NCBI GenBank assembly: GCA_035525365.1
Contig: DATLEK010000092.1
Span: forward strand, 1 to 64,000
Direction: 5' to 3'
DNA from: GCA-2861595 sp035525365
GTDB lineage: Bacteria > Actinomycetota > Acidimicrobiia > Acidimicrobiales > GCA-2861595
Length of the DNA stretch: 64,000 nt
The translations under genes were made by a program, and so were the position numbers. Shown one piece after another: positions 23,431-31,998 of this stretch (the stretch's first letter is position 1; every line of letters begins with the position of its first letter). The notes beneath the pieces are model-generated. The model made no database searches and was not told where the DNA came from. It worked only from the letters and a program-made list of their open reading frames with translations.

Positions 23431-25442
23431 GCCACATGAGGTGGCCGAATGTGTTCATGGCCGCATCCGTCATCGCGGCAGCGGTTGCGGTGTCCAACTC
23501 GACACCTGTGGTGCTCGCCGGGCCGGCGCACGTCGCTTTTCCGAAAGCAACTGCGGCGCCTGACGACCGCCTTCAACTTGCTTCGCAGACCTCGTGGGTC
23601 GGCCCGGGTGGGGAGCTCGTCCTTCGACTCGGTGTGATCACGACGAAGCCTCCTCAGGAGGTCGAGCTGGCCGTCGCCGTCTACCGGCGCGTCATGAGCC
23701 GGACGGAGTTCGCCCAGACCCTGGAGGGGCGTCTGCGGGGCGTTCCTCTCACGGTCACTCCGCCGACACCACTCTCCGATCTCGCCACCGATGCGGCCGG
23801 CGCGGTAGTGGTGCGCCTGGCCCTCCAGGATCCCACCCAGCCGCCAGATCGGCTTCGCTTGCGGCTCGGAGAGGAGGGTGTGTACCCGGTTCGGGTCGAG
23901 GTTCGAAACGCCGGTGGCGGTCCTCCACTGGCCACCCTCGTGACGCACATGGTGTACACGACTCCCCCGAAGGAAGGCGGGTTCGCCCTGAGAGTCGCCC
24001 TGGTGCTCCCGGTCCACGCCCCGCCCGCCCTCCAGCCTGGGGGGAAGAGAGTTCTCGCCTTACCGGAGGTCGAGGCGCTCGGCCAGCTGATCGGGGCCAT
24101 CCAGGCCTACCCGCTGGTGCCCCTCACTCTCCTCCCCACCCCTGAGACACTCGACGCGCTCGAGGCGAGCGCCAGGAACGAAGATCCTGAGACCCTCACC
24201 AACCTCGGGGCCAGCACAGACGGCCGCCAAGTCGTGGGCGGTACGTACGTGCCCGTGGACTTACGGGATTTCACTGAGCGGCTGCGAACCGAAAGAACGG
24301 CCCAGCTCGACCGCGGCACCCGGGCCATCGAGCGGGCCCTGGGTACACGCGTGGACACTCGCACCTGGGTGGCAGCCGAGCCGCTCGATGAAAATGCCGT
24401 TCTACAACTCCGACAGCACCAGGTTGATCGTCTGGTGGTGCCAGAGATCGCCATGGAGCCGGTGGATCTCGACCTGACCCTGGCCCAGCCTTTTGACCTG
24501 GAGGTGCGCTCCTTGAGCCGGCCGAGGGTTCTGGCTGCAGACCGGACCCTCAGCTCCCATTTTGCCAAGTCCGATGATCCCGTCCTCGCCGCCCATCGCC
24601 TGCTGGCTGATCTCGCCGTGGTCTATGGCGACAGCCCCAGCAGGTCTCGCGTGGTCGTCGCCATGGCTCCACGGTCATGGCGACCCTCCAGGGCTTTCCT
24701 GGACGCCCTCCTGGCCGGCATCTCCACCAGCTCGATCCTCGGCGGATCCACCCTCGACACCGGCTTCACCGACGTGCAGCCCGCGACATCACGACCAAAT
24801 GTTCCTCTGGTACGCCAGCTCCTGCCGTCCCCGAATGCGGGCCTGTTGCCGGCTGACGCGATCAGCCTGGCCCGGAACCGCCTGACGGGGTTCTCCAGCA
24901 TCATCGACTCCACCAATCCGTTGGACGACGCTCTCGAGGAGCTCGTCCTGGTGGCGCAGGGAGTCGAACTCCGGCCCGCTCGCCGCGCCGCCTATCTCGA
25001 TGGCGTCGCCTCGGCCATCGATGACCAGATCGGGCTGATCCAGGTGCCGCCGAACCGATCGATCACCCTCACGGCGCGCACCGGGGAGATCCCGGTCACC
25101 ATTCTCAGCCGGGCTCCCTACCCCGTCCACCTGAAGCTGGAGGTGGAGAGCGAGAAGCTCGAGTTCCCCAGGGGGGCCAGCCGTGAGGTCAGCCTGTCGA
25201 GACGGAACACAACAGAGCGATTCTCGGTTCGCGCTCGGACCTCGGGAACATTTCCTCTCAGGATGCGGCTAATTTCTCCGGACGGAACCATGGTTCTCGG
25301 TCGCAGCCGGTTCACCGTACGATCGACCGCCGCCTCCGGCGTGGGCATCTTGTTGTCGGCGGGCGCGGGTGTGTTCCTGCTGCTGTGGTGGGTCCGCCAC
25401 CATGCCCGGGGCAGGCGTAACCGTCGCCTGGTCCCGGTGTGA
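23427..25442 (+). CDS. DUF6049 secreted membrane-anchored protein
   Basis: 671 residues from ATG 23427. A signal peptide (residues 1-31, ending near VVLAGP) is followed by a large extracytoplasmic part and one C-terminal membrane helix (GVGILLSAGAGVFLLLWWV) with a basic tail. This is the architecture and place of the mycobacterial protein encoded just before mviN (Rv3909 type), now DUF6049. Its function is not established; position suggests peptidoglycan precursor export. It is coupled at both ends by ATGA and GTGA-type overlaps. Confidence 0.8.
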   Translation: MSHMRWPNVFMAASVIAAAVAVSNSTPVVLAGPAHVAFPKATAAPDDRLQLASQTSWVGPGGELVLRLGVITTKPPQEVELAVAVYRRVMSRTEFAQTLEGRLRGVPLTVTPPTPLSDLATDAAGAVVVRLALQDPTQPPDRLRLRLGEEGVYPVRVEVRNAGGGPPLATLVTHMVYTTPPKEGGFALRVALVLPVHAPPALQPGGKRVLALPEVEALGQLIGAIQAYPLVPLTLLPTPETLDALEASARNEDPETLTNLGASTDGRQVVGGTYVPVDLRDFTERLRTERTAQLDRGTRAIERALGTRVDTRTWVAAEPLDENAVLQLRQHQVDRLVVPEIAMEPVDLDLTLAQPFDLEVRSLSRPRVLAADRTLSSHFAKSDDPVLAAHRLLADLAVVYGDSPSRSRVVVAMAPRSWRPSRAFLDALLAGISTSSILGGSTLDTGFTDVQPATSRPNVPLVRQLLPSPNAGLLPADAISLARNRLTGFSSIIDSTNPLDDALEELVLVAQGVELRPARRAAYLDGVASAIDDQIGLIQVPPNRSITLTARTGEIPVTILSRAPYPVHLKLEVESEKLEFPRGASREVSLSRRNTTERFSVRARTSGTFPLRMRLISPDGTMVLGRSRFTVRSTAASGVGILLSAGAGVFLLLWWVRHHARGRRNRRLVPV

Positions 25443-27037
25443 CCGTCGATCCGCAGCAGCCCCGGGATCCCTCCTCGAGCCTCGCCCGCAACACGGCGAT
25501 CATGGCGGTTGGGACACTGCTGTCGCGGATCACTGGTTTCGGCCGTCTCTTCGCCCTCGCCTATGCACTCGGTTTCACCCGCCTCACCGACACCTACAAC
25601 CTGGCCAACGTCACGCCCAACATCGTCTTCGAGCTGGTCCTCGGGGGAGTCTTGTCGGCCACACTCGTCCCGGTCTTCGTGTCCCGGTTGTCCACCGAGA
25701 AGGACGAGGATGAGGCTTGGCGGGGCATCTCGGCTGTGGTTTCGGCAACTGCTGTCGTTCTGCTTGTCGTCACGGTGCTGTTCTTCGTGTTGGCTCCGCT
25801 GCTAATCCGTCTCTACACCGTCGGAAACCACGGTGCCTCAGCCGACCAGCAACGCGCCGTTGCGACCAGTCTGCTGCGCATGTTCGCCCCCCAAGTGGCC
25901 TTCTACGGCATGCTCACCGTGACCACGGCGCTGCTGCAGGCACGGCGACGGTTCGCGGTGCCGATGTTCGCCCCCGTGCTGAACAACCTGATCGTGATAG
26001 TCGTGCTCCTTGCGCTGCCTCACGTGGCTGACGATGTCAGCCTCTCCGGTGTAGGAGGCGATGCTGGCGCGCGAACGCTCCTCGGTTTCGGCACGACCGC
26101 CGGCGTAGCCGTGATGGCTCTGGTCCAGCTCCCGGCTCTGTGGCGGGCCAAGGTGCGTCTGCGCTTCGTATGGGAACCGCGACACCCCGCCGTGACGACT
26201 GTTTTGCGACTGTCGGGCTGGACCTTCGGCCTCGTGGCCGCCAACCAGATCGCTCTTGCCGTCGTGCTCATTCTCGCCAACAGCCGCTCCGGAGATGTCG
26301 CCGCCTACCAGGCGGCGCAGGTCTTTTTTCTCTTGCCCTTTGGCATCTTCGCGGTGTCGGTGATGAGCGCCATGCTCCCGGACATGTCGGAGCGCTGGTC
26401 TGTAGGCGACATGCAGGGACTTTGCCAGCGGGTTGACCTTGGCCTTCGCACGGTCGCCGCAGTGCTCGTCCCCGCAGCAGTGGGCTACCTGTGCCTGTCC
26501 CGCCCGATCGTCAGCCTGGTCCTGGATCACGGCGCGCTGCGGGCAAGCTCCGCGGAGACCACGGCCGATGTGCTGGGTCTTCTCGCACTGGGTCTGCCGG
26601 CCTACGCCAGCTATCTGTTCTTCATGAGGACCTATCAATCCATGCAGGACACACGATCGATGTTCTTCCTCTACCTGGTGGAGAACGCTTTGAACATCGT
26701 GCTCGCCTTCGCTCTCCACCCGACTCTCGGCGTGCAGGGCCTCGCTCTCGCCCACGCTCTCGCCTACATCGGCGGCAGCATCGTCGCTCTGCTGCATCTC
26801 CACCGCCGCACCGGAGGCATCGCCACCTCTGCCTCGGCTCGGGCATGGCTGCGAATCGCCGGCGCCAGCGCGGTCATGGCCGGTGCCGTCCTGGCCTCCG
26901 CCGCCACGGTGACACCCGCGGCGACAAAGGTCGGGGTGGGGGTGGCGGCCGGTGTTAGCGTGTACCTTGTGGCCGCCCGGATCCTGGGCGTCCAAGAGCT
27001 ATCGATGCTCCTGCGCAACCGGAGGCCCCCTGCGTGA
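25439..27037 (+). CDS. murJ: Lipid II flippase MurJ
   Basis: 532 residues from GTG 25439, overlapping the previous stop. About 14 membrane segments with the MurJ blocks RNTAIMAVGTLLSRITGFGR, TDTYNLANVTPNIVFELVLG, FAPQVAFYGMLTVTTALLQA and GLPAYASYLFFMRTYQSMQD. It moves lipid II across the membrane. The protein ends shortly after the last helix: the intracellular pseudokinase and extracellular domain carried by the mycobacterial MviN fusion are absent here. A separate receptor kinase two genes downstream has a matching ectodomain. Confidence 0.93.
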   Translation: MTVDPQQPRDPSSSLARNTAIMAVGTLLSRITGFGRLFALAYALGFTRLTDTYNLANVTPNIVFELVLGGVLSATLVPVFVSRLSTEKDEDEAWRGISAVVSATAVVLLVVTVLFFVLAPLLIRLYTVGNHGASADQQRAVATSLLRMFAPQVAFYGMLTVTTALLQARRRFAVPMFAPVLNNLIVIVVLLALPHVADDVSLSGVGGDAGARTLLGFGTTAGVAVMALVQLPALWRAKVRLRFVWEPRHPAVTTVLRLSGWTFGLVAANQIALAVVLILANSRSGDVAAYQAAQVFFLLPFGIFAVSVMSAMLPDMSERWSVGDMQGLCQRVDLGLRTVAAVLVPAAVGYLCLSRPIVSLVLDHGALRASSAETTADVLGLLALGLPAYASYLFFMRTYQSMQDTRSMFFLYLVENALNIVLAFALHPTLGVQGLALAHALAYIGGSIVALLHLHRRTGGIATSASARAWLRIAGASAVMAGAVLASAATVTPAATKVGVGVAAGVSVYLVAARILGVQELSMLLRNRRPPA

Positions 27038-27393
27038 TCACTGGCTGGTTGTTGAAGGTGGTGCTGGCCATCGCCCTGGTTGGCTCCCTCGCCGTCGAAC
27101 TGGGTGCTCCCCTGGTCACCCGGGCGCAGCTCGACGATCTCGCCCACGACGCCGCTGACAACGCATCGCTCGAGATCTTGAGTTCCCGGAACGTGGAAGC
27201 GGCCAAGGCCGTGGCTGCAGAGATCCTCAACGACAAGAGCGCAGAACTCAAGGAGTTCTCGGTGGATGAACAGGGTGAGGTCAGCCTCACTGCCGAGCGC
27301 GAAGCGCGGTCGTTCCTCCTGAAGAAATGGGACAGGACCAAGAGCTGGTACCTGGTCAAGGTCAAGGTCACCAGCGACAAGAAGTCCACATGA
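27034..27393 (+). CDS. Small membrane-anchored protein, TadE-like
   Basis: 119 residues from GTG 27034, overlapping murJ by GTGA. One N-terminal hydrophobic helix (WLLKVVLAIALVGSLAVELG) and a soluble part with AQLDDLAHDAADNASLEIL, which recalls the helix after the membrane segment in TadE/TadG pilin-like proteins. No firm family assignment. It overlaps degV by ATGA. It sits between the flippase and degV, so it belongs to the same transcript. Confidence 0.55.
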   Translation: MITGWLLKVVLAIALVGSLAVELGAPLVTRAQLDDLAHDAADNASLEILSSRNVEAAKAVAAEILNDKSAELKEFSVDEQGEVSLTAEREARSFLLKKWDRTKSWYLVKVKVTSDKKST

Positions 27394-28244
27394 GCCCGGG
27401 TGCTGTCCGCGTCGTGACCGACAGCGCTTGCGATCTCTCCCTGGAGATGGCGAGTGAGCATGGCGTGGAGGTCGTCCCTCTCACGGTGCGCTTCGGCGCC
27501 GACGAGTTCGTTGACCGAATCGACCTTTCGCCGGCACAGTTCTGGGGCCGCCTTTCCGCGTCCACCGTTCTTCCGGAGACCGCCGCTCCCTCACCTGGTG
27601 CCTTCGAGGCGGTTTTTCTCGCCGCAGCCGAAGCAGGGGCCGCGGGTGTGGCGTGTGTGACGATCTCCTCAGCCCTGTCGGCCACCTACCAGGCCGCGCA
27701 GTTGGCAGCTCAGAACGTCGTCGGCACGATTTCCGTGGAGGTGATCGATTCCCGTGCCGTAACGATGGCCCAGGGGAACGTGGTCCTGCAGGCTGCCCGC
27801 CGCGCCGCCAGCGGCGGGACCCTCGATGAGGTCGTCGCTGCCGCACGCGAAATCGTGCCTCGTACTCGGACGTTCGCCGCTCTCGACACCCTGGAGAACC
27901 TGAAGAAGGGGGGGCGCATCGGCAGTGCCCAGGCTCTGCTCGGGTCCGTGCTGTCTATCAAGCCGATCATCAAGGTGGAGGGCGGCAAAGTAGAACCCGA
28001 ATCCCGCCAGCGCACACGGGCACGTTCCTTTCGGTATCTGGCGGAAAAGGTGCGCGAGGCGTTGCCCGTTGCTGACGTGGCGGTGATGCACGGAGCCGCC
28101 GGCGATGTCGGGGTCCTCATCGACCTGTTGGCGGAACTCCATCCTCGGGATCAGATCCTGGTCGGAGACGTCGGCGCGGTTATTGGGACGCACGCCGGGC
28201 CCGGAGTCGTCGGTGTCACCTTCACGGTCTCAGACAGGAAATAG
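27390..28244 (+). CDS. DegV family fatty acid-binding protein
   Basis: 284 residues from ATG 27390. N-terminal VRVVTDSACDLSLEMASEHG and VEVVPLTVRFG, then TSSALSATYQAAQLAA-like phosphate-binding region, VEVIDSRAVTMAQGNVVLQA, LDTLENLKKGGRIGSAQALL and GDVGAVIGTHAGPGVVGVTF. This is the full DegV pattern. Members bind fatty acids, in some bacteria as the FakB partner of a fatty-acid kinase. No FakA gene is visible. Coupled to the upstream small gene by ATGA. Confidence 0.88.
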   Translation: MSPGAVRVVTDSACDLSLEMASEHGVEVVPLTVRFGADEFVDRIDLSPAQFWGRLSASTVLPETAAPSPGAFEAVFLAAAEAGAAGVACVTISSALSATYQAAQLAAQNVVGTISVEVIDSRAVTMAQGNVVLQAARRAASGGTLDEVVAAAREIVPRTRTFAALDTLENLKKGGRIGSAQALLGSVLSIKPIIKVEGGKVEPESRQRTRARSFRYLAEKVREALPVADVAVMHGAAGDVGVLIDLLAELHPRDQILVGDVGAVIGTHAGPGVVGVTFTVSDRK

Positions 28245-28276
28245 CCGGCCGTCACCACTGGGTACTGTGGGGGGGC

Positions 28277-29812
28277 GTGCCCGATCCGATCCCGCTACTG
28301 GCCGATCGAGTGCTTCTTGGGCGCTATCGGATGGTGCGGGCGATAGCACGCGGTGGGATGGCCGAGGTCTGGGAGGGCCACGACGAGGTGTTGGCCCGCC
28401 CGGTCGCCGTCAAGATCCTCCATCCCCACCTGGCGGCCGACCAGGGGTTCGTGGAGCGGTTCCGCCGTGAGGCGGTTTCGGCTGCAAAGTTGGCTCATGC
28501 CGGCATCGTGGCCACGTTCGACACCGGGACTGACGGAAATGTGGCCTTCATCGTCATGGAGCTCGTCCGTGGTGAGACGTTGCGCCGCACCATGGAGCAA
28601 GCCGGCCGCTTGCCACCTCCTATGGCGGTGACGATTGCCGCCGCGGTGGCTGATGCGCTCGACCATGCCCACCGAGCAGGGCTCGTGCACCGGGATATCA
28701 AGCCGGCGAACATCCTGCTGCCGGAGCACGACGGCTCCACCGGACCTTTGCTGAGGGTGAAGGTCGCCGATTTCGGTATCGCCAAGCTCCAGTCGGCCTC
28801 GGGCGCCAGCGATCTCACGCAGACCGGCGCCATCGTGGGCACGGCCAAATACCTGTCACCCGAGCAGGTCCAGGGTCTTGCGCCCGACGCCCGATCCGAC
28901 GAGTACGCCCTCGGAGTCATGCTCTACGAGATGTTGTGTGGACGCCCGCCTTATGTGGGTGACACCGAGCTGGCCACTGCGCTGCAACATGTGCGGGGAG
29001 AGCTGCTCGCGCCGCGCCAGCTCGATCCTTCAATCCCCCGTTCGCTGGAGGCGGTGGTGATGCGGGCGATGGCCAAGGATCCAGACAACCGATATCCATC
29101 GGTGGCAGATTTTCGATCGGCCCTGCTCGCCCTTGACCTGGTCGAGGCAACCGGAGTCATAGAGGACGGCGGGTCTTTCGCCGATGACGCCGTTCCCGCC
29201 ATCGTACGAGACCCGACCCCGCCGGCGGGAGAGCCGGCCTTGGCCCGGTCCAGGGACCGCAAAGTCGCCCCGGTCGCGTTCGTAGCCGCGGTCATCGTGG
29301 TCGCCCTCGTCGCCGCCGCAGTGCTCCTTCAGGGCGGTGACGAGACGACTGGCAGGGCGCGGTCCCAGACAGCCGAGGCGCGGCCTGCGGTGACCATCTC
29401 ATCGGTCCGATCCTTCGATCCCGAGGGGAGCGACGGCGAAGAGAACGAGGCGGACGTGGCCAGGGCCTACGACGGGCACGCACAGACGGTGTGGCGATCG
29501 GACCGGTACAACTCGCGTTCCTTCGGCGGTCTCAAACGGGGCGTAGGCCTGGTGCTGGACCTCGATGATCCCAGAGTCATAAACCGGCTGGTCGTCCGCT
29601 CCACGAGCTCTCAGTGGTCGGCCTCGGTTTACGTGGCCCCGCGGGCTGGCGAACAGCTCGAAGAGTGGGGAGCGCCGGTGGCCACCCGGCGCGGGATCGA
29701 CGGTGACACGACTTTCGACATCAGAGGAAAGCGTGCCGGAGCGGTGCTGCTCTGGATCACTGATCCGGGGACCGAACGGCGCATAGCGGTTGCCGAGCTC
29801 GTCCTGTCCTGA
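28277..29812 (+). CDS. Receptor Ser/Thr protein kinase with MviN-like ectodomain
   Basis: 511 residues from GTG 28277. The kinase (15-280) keeps all catalytic residues: Gly loop ARGGMAEV, Lys in VAVKIL (46), HRDIKPAN (138-145), DFG (165-167) and YLSPEQ. A membrane helix follows at about 331-352 and an ectodomain at about 370-511: VSSVRSFDPEG-like start (TISSVRSFDPEGSDGEE), ARAYDGHAQTVWRSDRY, LKRGVGLVLDLDDPRVINRL and VLLWITDPGTERRIAVAELV. This reads like a discoidin-type fold and matches my memory of the C-terminal domain of mycobacterial MviN. The gene lies 32 bp after degV in the murJ run, so a role in cell-wall signalling is likely. Confidence 0.88.
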   Translation: MPDPIPLLADRVLLGRYRMVRAIARGGMAEVWEGHDEVLARPVAVKILHPHLAADQGFVERFRREAVSAAKLAHAGIVATFDTGTDGNVAFIVMELVRGETLRRTMEQAGRLPPPMAVTIAAAVADALDHAHRAGLVHRDIKPANILLPEHDGSTGPLLRVKVADFGIAKLQSASGASDLTQTGAIVGTAKYLSPEQVQGLAPDARSDEYALGVMLYEMLCGRPPYVGDTELATALQHVRGELLAPRQLDPSIPRSLEAVVMRAMAKDPDNRYPSVADFRSALLALDLVEATGVIEDGGSFADDAVPAIVRDPTPPAGEPALARSRDRKVAPVAFVAAVIVVALVAAAVLLQGGDETTGRARSQTAEARPAVTISSVRSFDPEGSDGEENEADVARAYDGHAQTVWRSDRYNSRSFGGLKRGVGLVLDLDDPRVINRLVVRSTSSQWSASVYVAPRAGEQLEEWGAPVATRRGIDGDTTFDIRGKRAGAVLLWITDPGTERRIAVAELVLS

Positions 29813-29872
29813 GCATCGGCCTCGCTACGCTGGGCCATCGACGAGGTTCTTGGCCTAGATGACGAGGAGCTG

Positions 29873-30424
29873 GTGCATTCGGCGGCCCGGGGAGATGTTG
29901 CCGCCCTCGATGAACTGCTTCGCCGCCACTACGGCCGGGTGTTCGCGCTCTGCAGGCGGATGGCCGGGAACGAGGCTGACGCTGCCGACGCCGCTCAGGA
30001 GGCTCTGATCGCCATCGCCCGCGGCTTGTGCGGTGGACGCTTCGATGGCAGGGCCCAGTTCACTACATGGGCCCACCGGGTCACTGTCAACTCGTGCCTG
30101 GACGAGCTGCGGCGGAGAAAGCGGCGTCCTGATGCTTTTGAGGAGCTGGACCTCCATGGAGACCTTTCCTCCATGCGTCCAGCGATGGCTGATGCCATAG
30201 CTGATCGTCTCGACGTCGACGCCGCTCTGGCTCGTCTTCCACTCGACTTTCGTGCCGCGGTGGTGCTCCGGGACCTCTGCGACCTCGACTACGCCACCAT
30301 CGGGGAAATCCTCGGCATTCCACCCGGGACGGTGCGGTCAAGGATCGCCAGGGGCCGGGCCGCCCTGGTCCCGTTGCTCGGGAACCCCGGCACTACCCCC
30401 CGTCGTCCAACTTCTACGCCATGA
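29873..30424 (+). CDS. ECF RNA polymerase sigma factor (SigM-type position)
   Basis: 183 residues from GTG 29873, with gacgaggag just before. Region 2 has YGRVFALCRRMAGNEADAAD and TTWAHRVTVNSCLDELRRR; region 4 has LARLPLDFRAAVVLRDLCDL and IGEILGIPPGTVRSRIARG. The frame is open for 20 codons upstream and reads DDEEL directly before the GTG, as sigma factors often do, so translation might begin slightly earlier at a rare codon. The next gene overlaps by ATGA and is its anti-sigma factor. The place between the murJ cluster and trxB equals that of mycobacterial sigM. Confidence 0.9.
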   Translation: MHSAARGDVAALDELLRRHYGRVFALCRRMAGNEADAADAAQEALIAIARGLCGGRFDGRAQFTTWAHRVTVNSCLDELRRRKRRPDAFEELDLHGDLSSMRPAMADAIADRLDVDAALARLPLDFRAAVVLRDLCDLDYATIGEILGIPPGTVRSRIARGRAALVPLLGNPGTTPRRPTSTP

Positions 30425-31299
30425 CCCTCCCCCACCTGAACGACGAGCAGTTGTCGGCCCACCTGGATGGTGAGGATCACGACGCGACGGGCCATCTCGG
30501 CTCCTGCGGGGAGTGCGAAGGGCGGCTGGCCAGCCTGCTCCTCGTCTCCTCTCTGGTGGGCGGCGCTGTACCCGATGCACCTGACGATGCCCGTGAAGCG
30601 GCCGTGCAAGCTGCCCGCAAGGCATGGGAGGCGGTTGATCGGAGTGAGGGCGAGAGTGACAGGGCTGAAGAGGCTGAAGTCACTTCCTTGGAGCGCAGGC
30701 GGCGGGTACCACGGTGGGTCCTTCCCATCGCCGCGGCGGCAGCCGCACTGCTCATCGCTGTACCTGTGGTGCAGACGCTCCGTGACGACGAAGGCGCCGG
30801 GCAATCGGCAGTCCCGCTCGAAGATCGGGGCGCCGCTGGTGGACCAGACGCCGAATCGACAGGAGTCGACGGTGGTGACCTTGGCGAGCAGTCGGATCCC
30901 GCCGGTCTCGCCCGGGCCATTCGTGGCGCGCTCCCCGGAGCCGCCAGCGAGGCCGCGCTCGCCGCTCCCGCACCTCCTGTCGCCGGAGGTACCACCGCCA
31001 CCGGGGAGCGCGACACCTCGGGCCCCCCGACTTCGGCCGCCATGCAGGCTGAACCGTATTCGCCGAACGCCGTGACCAAAACGGGGCGGTTCGGTGAGCG
31101 ACCTTGCGCCGACGTCGTGCGCACCAGCTACGGCCAGGGACTCGGGCCGCTGGTCTACACCGCCCTGGTTAGCTGGCAGGGGACACCGGCCGTGGTTCTC
31201 GCCTACCGCCTGGCCGATGCAGGAGCACCCGGTCTGGACTACCGGGTGTTGGTCATGGCACGACAGGACTGTCGTCTTCTGGTGGGCCAGAGCCTCTGA
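30421..31299 (+). CDS. Membrane anti-sigma factor with ZAS motif
   Basis: 292 residues from ATG 30421, overlapping the sigma gene by ATGA. The N-terminal 50 residues hold the zinc-binding anti-sigma pattern: HLDGEDHDATGHLGSCGEC, with H-x3-C-x2-C. A membrane helix lies at about 99-115 (WVLPIAAAAAALLIAVPVV), and the C-terminal half is extracytoplasmic, with a conserved-looking end (GERPCADVVRTSYGQGLG, CRLLVGQSL). It should hold the sigma factor at the membrane until a signal arrives. Its 3' end overlaps the convergent membrane gene by 47 bp. Confidence 0.82.
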   Translation: MTLPHLNDEQLSAHLDGEDHDATGHLGSCGECEGRLASLLLVSSLVGGAVPDAPDDAREAAVQAARKAWEAVDRSEGESDRAEEAEVTSLERRRRVPRWVLPIAAAAAALLIAVPVVQTLRDDEGAGQSAVPLEDRGAAGGPDAESTGVDGGDLGEQSDPAGLARAIRGALPGAASEAALAAPAPPVAGGTTATGERDTSGPPTSAAMQAEPYSPNAVTKTGRFGERPCADVVRTSYGQGLGPLVYTALVSWQGTPAVVLAYRLADAGAPGLDYRVLVMARQDCRLLVGQSL

Positions 31300-31627
31300 A
31301 ACCCTGACGCGGAGCCGCCCAGGCGAAGGAGGTCAGCGCCCCGAGCCCCGCGCCGACCCAACCTGAGGCGCTGACGAACGACCAGTCGTTCCCCGAGGAG
31401 ATACGCAGAGCCCAGACCATGCCGGCGCTGACGACCAACGCGCAGGAGATCCCGAGGGCGCGGCTTCGGCAGCCGGCGGCGACCACCGCCAGCTCCCCGA
31501 TCACGATGGCGAGCATGATCCCGGCCACCAGGGGAGTCACTCCCCTCAGGTCGTACTCACCGAGGATCACTGCGGCCAGCGCGCCCGCAGCGGCGGCCAA
31601 CAGGACAGCGAGCGAGAGCCGCATCAC
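31253..31627 (-). CDS. Small membrane protein
   Basis: 124 residues from GTG 31627 (ATG at 31624). Four hydrophobic segments: LSLAVLLAAAAGALAAVIL, VTPLVAGIMLAIVIGELAVV, ALGISCALVVSAGMVWAL and a final WVGAGLGALTSFAW. No family recognised. It runs against the anti-sigma gene, overlapping its last 47 bp, and starts 23 bp from the divergent gene at 31651. Confidence 0.55.
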   Translation of the reverse strand: MMRLSLAVLLAAAAGALAAVILGEYDLRGVTPLVAGIMLAIVIGELAVVAAGCRSRALGISCALVVSAGMVWALRISSGNDWSFVSASGWVGAGLGALTSFAWAAPRQGFRGSGPPEDDSPVVP

Positions 31628-31650
31628 CCCGTCGACGCTACTGTTCAGTT

Positions 31651-31998
31651 GTGCCGCAGCCGGGAGAGCCTCGTTTTCCCGCGGTCGGCGAGGGGCCCGA
31701 TTGGACCGTGCAGGCGGCCGACACCGTCGAACGGCTGGTCGGAGGACTTCGCGACAAGACCGCCGTTCCCCTCACCACAGTGGCGCGGGCTCTGGTGTAC
31801 GGCCTCCTGGCGGCCATCATGGCCGCTGCGACACTGGTCCTCGTCATCATCGGGGTGGTCCGCGCCGTCGACGTATATCTTCCTGGCGAGGTGTGGTCCG
31901 CGCACCTGCTCGTGGGCGGAATCTTCACCGTGCTGGGCGGGTTGTTGCTCCGCAAGGCCAGTGCCGACAGGAAGGTGACCAATGACGGACGCCAATGA
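31651..31998 (+). CDS. Small membrane protein upstream of trxB
   Basis: 115 residues from GTG 31651. A soluble N-terminus (GEGPDWTVQAADTVERLVGG) precedes two membrane helices, ALVYGLLAAIMAAATLVLVI and HLLVGGIFTVLGGLLL, and a short basic tail. This looks like the phage-holin/DUF-type two-helix proteins beside many actinobacterial genes, but no family is certain. It overlaps the trxB start by 17 bp, so it is co-translated with the thioredoxin system. Confidence 0.6.
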   Translation: MPQPGEPRFPAVGEGPDWTVQAADTVERLVGGLRDKTAVPLTTVARALVYGLLAAIMAAATLVLVIIGVVRAVDVYLPGEVWSAHLLVGGIFTVLGGLLLRKASADRKVTNDGRQ

